Positions 57,581 to 60,000 of a DNA stretch of 60,000 bases are shown piece after piece. Location: contig NC_081414.1 of the NCBI RefSeq assembly GCF_030272615.1, positions 50,935,136 through 50,995,135 on the forward strand, written 5' to 3'. Made by a program: the position numbers and the translations under genes. The stretch is from Cryptomeria japonica. Taxonomy: Eukaryota > Streptophyta > Pinopsida > Cupressales > Cupressaceae. The notes below the pieces were generated by a model. The model was not told the DNA's origin, ran no database searches, and saw nothing but the letters and a program-made list of their open reading frames with translations. Positions within the stretch are counted from its first letter, which is position 1, and each line of letters starts with the position of its first letter.

Positions 57581-58156
57581 ATGCCTCCTCCAAATTTAGC
57601 AACTGAAGAGCTTAACAATAACAATTCTGAAGGTATGGATGCTTCAAAAATCATCTCTCCACTCAACTCATATGATGCTGTTGTTTTAGGAGGCACCTTT
57701 GATAGGTTGCATGATGGGCATCGTCGTCTTCTCAAGGCTGCAGCAGAATTGACAAGGGGAAGAGTGGTTGTTGGTGTGTGCACCGGACCAATGCTGGCAA
57801 ACAAAGAGCTTGCTCACTTGATTGAACCTGTGGAAAAGAGAATTGGAGCTGTTGAAAGATACATTAAGTCTATCAAACCAGAATTACAAGTGCATGTGGA
57901 ACCTATCACCGATCCCTATGGTCCATCCATTGTGGATAGTGATCTAGATGCCATCGTTGTTAGCAAGGAAACTTTTGCTGGTGGGCTGTCTGTCAATAAA
58001 AGAAGGGCTGAAAGAGGTTTATCTCAATTGAAGTTGGAAGTGGTTGACCTGGTCATCGAAGGGGAAAATGGTGAAAAGCTCAGCTCTACAGCACTGCGTC
58101 AAGTTGATGCTTCTGAACAGACCAGGAAGGGATGTTCTGTTGCTTCTGAGCAATGA
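57581..58156 (+). CDS. COAD: Phosphopantetheine adenylyltransferase (CoA biosynthesis), 191 aa
   Basis: This enzyme transfers AMP from ATP to 4'-phosphopantetheine, giving dephospho-CoA, the fourth step of CoA synthesis. The protein has the nucleotidyltransferase fold: [14 protein letters not shown] at residues 34-47 includes the HXGH ATP-binding motif (HDGH 44-47), and KLSSTALRQ (166-174) is the C-terminal nucleotide-binding motif. [10 protein letters not shown] (63-72) and AIVVSKET (124-131) fit the remaining core strands. Residues 1-30 are a polar extension. Length is close to the plant single-domain enzyme (about 176 residues, as I recall it for Arabidopsis). No targeting peptide is obvious, so cytosolic action is likely. 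The reading frame is intact and has no intron; whether it is the main gene or a retrocopy cannot be told here. The start at 57581 is the first ATG of the frame; ATG at 57635 is an alternative. Confidence 0.93.
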   Translation: MPPPNLATEELNNNNSEGMDASKIISPLNSYDAVVLGGTFDRLHDGHRRLLKAAAELTRGRVVVGVCTGPMLANKELAHLIEPVEKRIGAVERYIKSIKPELQVHVEPITDPYGPSIVDSDLDAIVVSKETFAGGLSVNKRRAERGLSQLKLEVVDLVIEGENGEKLSSTALRQVDASEQTRKGCSVASEQ

Positions 58157-58826
58157 CTCATGATATTATTGATTAGACTAATGTATTTACTGATTTAGTT
58201 TATGTTCATTTTGAAGACGATTTTGTCTTGACTATCAGAAAAAATAGCGTACCTGCAATGGGGAAAAACAGTGAAGCAATCATGGCCAAAATTCACATAT
58301 GAATGGTATCAAATACATGCATTGGTAATCAATGCTTGAATAACTTGAATTTCTTGTCAAGAATAGTTTGTCCATGACTTCATAGTTTTGAAGATATTAT
58401 GGCTGAAATTCGATGCTTAAGTTGTCTAAACCGAAACCATTAATCGAGAAAGAAATAGTCTTTTAACATTTATCCTGTGTAGCACTAACATATATTGAAA
58501 CAAAACAAAATTTGCAAAATTTCAAAAAGAAAATTAGTGGAGAGGTCTGCTGTGAGCGTCCATCCATTTGGCCTGAATTCATGCAGGCAATAGCTTTTTG
58601 TTACCGAAGGTTTCTACACACCCATAGATTAATCGAAACGTCAAGATTTCCATGTAGAAAAGTTGGTTTTACATCCATTTTCTAAGAAAAATTAAAAATT
58701 AATAGCTAAAAGGAATTAAATGGGTTTCTTCTGATTGCACCACTCCGACTTACACCTCTATCTAAATTTCTTTTTTAAATAGCCATTTACATCCAATGGC
58801 TTTCCTCCCTTCACAAAACTCGACTA
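58157..58826. other. 3' flank of the adenylyltransferase gene
   Basis: AT-rich; nothing coding is visible. No clear poly-A tail that would show a retrocopy is seen. Confidence 0.5.
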
Positions 58827-59265
58827 GGGGAAGAGCACCAATAGTTGAGCACCCTAACTTCGCGCTTCTCAAAATCTTACGTGGAAATTTCAAATCATTC
58901 CCAATTTTTTACAGTAGCTTACTTGGCAAGTCCCCTGCTTATAACTAAGCTTTCAGCACCACATCATCAAGTATGGTGCCACATCAGCATGCTTTTTGCC
59001 AAGGTATCCAAAACAGCCCCCCCAAAAAGTGAGACCAATAGGCGTGCAAAAGAGGCCCCAATAGTTGTGCAGCTGATATGACATCACCTGATTGGTTACT
59101 TTTTACAATATTAGTACATTTCCTAACAACTAATGGTACATTTCCTAACAAAAATTGGTATTGTATGTTTCAAACAATAGGTTTTATTTGTTCAATTTTT
59201 GAAACAAAAGGTATCAACAAGCCTCACAACAATTGGTATATGCTCAACTACTGGTGCTCTTCCCC
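58827..59265. mobile_element. MITE, 439 bp, 25-bp terminal inverted repeats
   Basis: The left end GGGGAAGAGCACCAATAG and the right end (reverse) GGGGAAGAGCACCAGTAG agree in 24 of 25 bases over the full repeat. TA flanks both sides (58825-58826, 59266-59267), as for Tc1/mariner-type insertions, though a longer CTAG reading is possible. There is no coding sequence. Two short ACATTTCCTAACAA phrases repeat inside. Confidence 0.8.
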
Positions 59266-59267
59266 TA

Positions 59268-60000
59268 GATCCCATATGTTACATATTACAAATATTTAAT
59301 ATAATCTTTCATGGCCTTTAACTAGGATTCCTATTCATTTGTAGACAAATCCTCGTTCATAGATCTAGGTTCATTGTCATAACATGATAGAGCTAATAGA
59401 AAACTATAATCAAAGGGCCACACCTTTCAATTGAATTTTGTTTCCTCGTGTTTCCTCGTGGACCTTTTGAGAGGTGTAACAAGAGGCTCTTGTTCCTCAT
59501 TAGAATTTGAAGTTCAACCTTCTCCTCCATCATTTTGTACATCCTATCATTGTTCTATATGTATGATTTTTGAAATTAACATCTTTAGAATACATGTTTA
59601 ATGCTACATATTCCAAAGCTTATAATCCTTGAAACACTTTCTATCTCTAAAATTAAGCTTAGAATGTCTATCTTTAGGAACTTTAATACATGCTTTGTAA
59701 ATTTATGGTATTTAACTTATCCATACCTCATAAGGTGTTTTCTCAACCAAAGTAAAAATGGAAAACTTGTTAATCAAGTAACAAGCAATGTGAACTGCTT
59801 TAGTTCAAAAGCGTTATACAAGTTTGGCACTACTTAACTTGCTTCTAGCTATGTTCATCAAAGTCTTGTTCATATTTTTTTCTACTTCATTTTTCTATGG
59901 ATTATATAGATTTCCTTTTTGTCTAACAATCCTTTCACATCTACAATAATTAGTTTCTAGAGAAAAACTCAACACCGTTATCTATTCTATTCTTAAAACT
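59268..60000. other. No gene seen; AT-rich DNA to the window end
   Basis: Short frames only; none has a recognisable domain. A small direct repeat (GTTTCCTCGTG twice) lies at 59440-59461. Confidence 0.4.

Noticed and set aside
1-60000. tRNA or rRNA genes
   Set aside because: No tRNA-like or rRNA-like stretch was noticed; only retrotransposon primer-binding sites resemble tRNA ends.

Overview
The window reads as a repeat-dominated plant nuclear genome, most likely a gymnosperm or conifer. That is an inference from layered retrotransposons, many solo LTRs, low gene density and a single plant-type housekeeping gene. Only one intact host gene is visible: a phosphopantetheine adenylyltransferase (CoA synthesis) at 57581-58156. 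Almost everything else is transposable-element DNA.

Left part (1-13807): a 5'-truncated LINE on the minus strand (1-3107), a decayed hAT transposase on the minus strand (3861-5515), and three solo LTRs with 5-bp target duplications: 7714-9124 (AATCA), 11072-11844 (ATCCA, copia-like) and 12128-13695 (TTCAT).

Central part (13808-50125): nested insertions of one unusual LTR-retrotransposon group. Its LTRs are about 3.6-7.6 kb, begin TGTTG and end CAACA. I name them A (13808-45871, outermost, distinct subfamily), E (17104-23316, inside A), D (24396-43573, inside A, target duplication GGTGA), C (25205-32784, inside D, GGTAT), B (34558-40993, minus strand, inside D, CTACT/CTACC) and F (46267-50125, minus strand, GTGTC). 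A, B, C and E carry, inside the LTR itself (the U3 part), a reading frame of about 1,065 codons for an unrecognised two-part protein. D and F keep only its first codons. Each LTR has, in order: a terminal palindrome (not seen in A), a tandem array (hairpins every 166 bp in C and F, TCCGCC-type repeats in E and B), the protein frame or its stub, a promoter in which an 18-bp palindromic telo-box lies 81-82 bp before a TATA box (all but A), and 0.7-0.9 kb to the LTR end. In D the LTR end is followed by a primer-binding-site-like TGGCGCTAG, which is why I read these units as LTRs. B has a 331-nt intron just before the start codon that is exactly missing from E, so E looks like a reverse-transcribed copy of a spliced RNA.

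Right part (50126-60000): host or old repeat DNA with a tandem duplication of about 520 bp, a compact Ty1-copia derivative with two LTRs and gag but no pol (52568-55984, target duplication GATGT), the adenylyltransferase gene, and a 439-bp MITE (58827-59265). The protein frames in A, B, C and E carry stops or frameshifts, so none looks active here, but together the copies describe an element architecture that may be undescribed.
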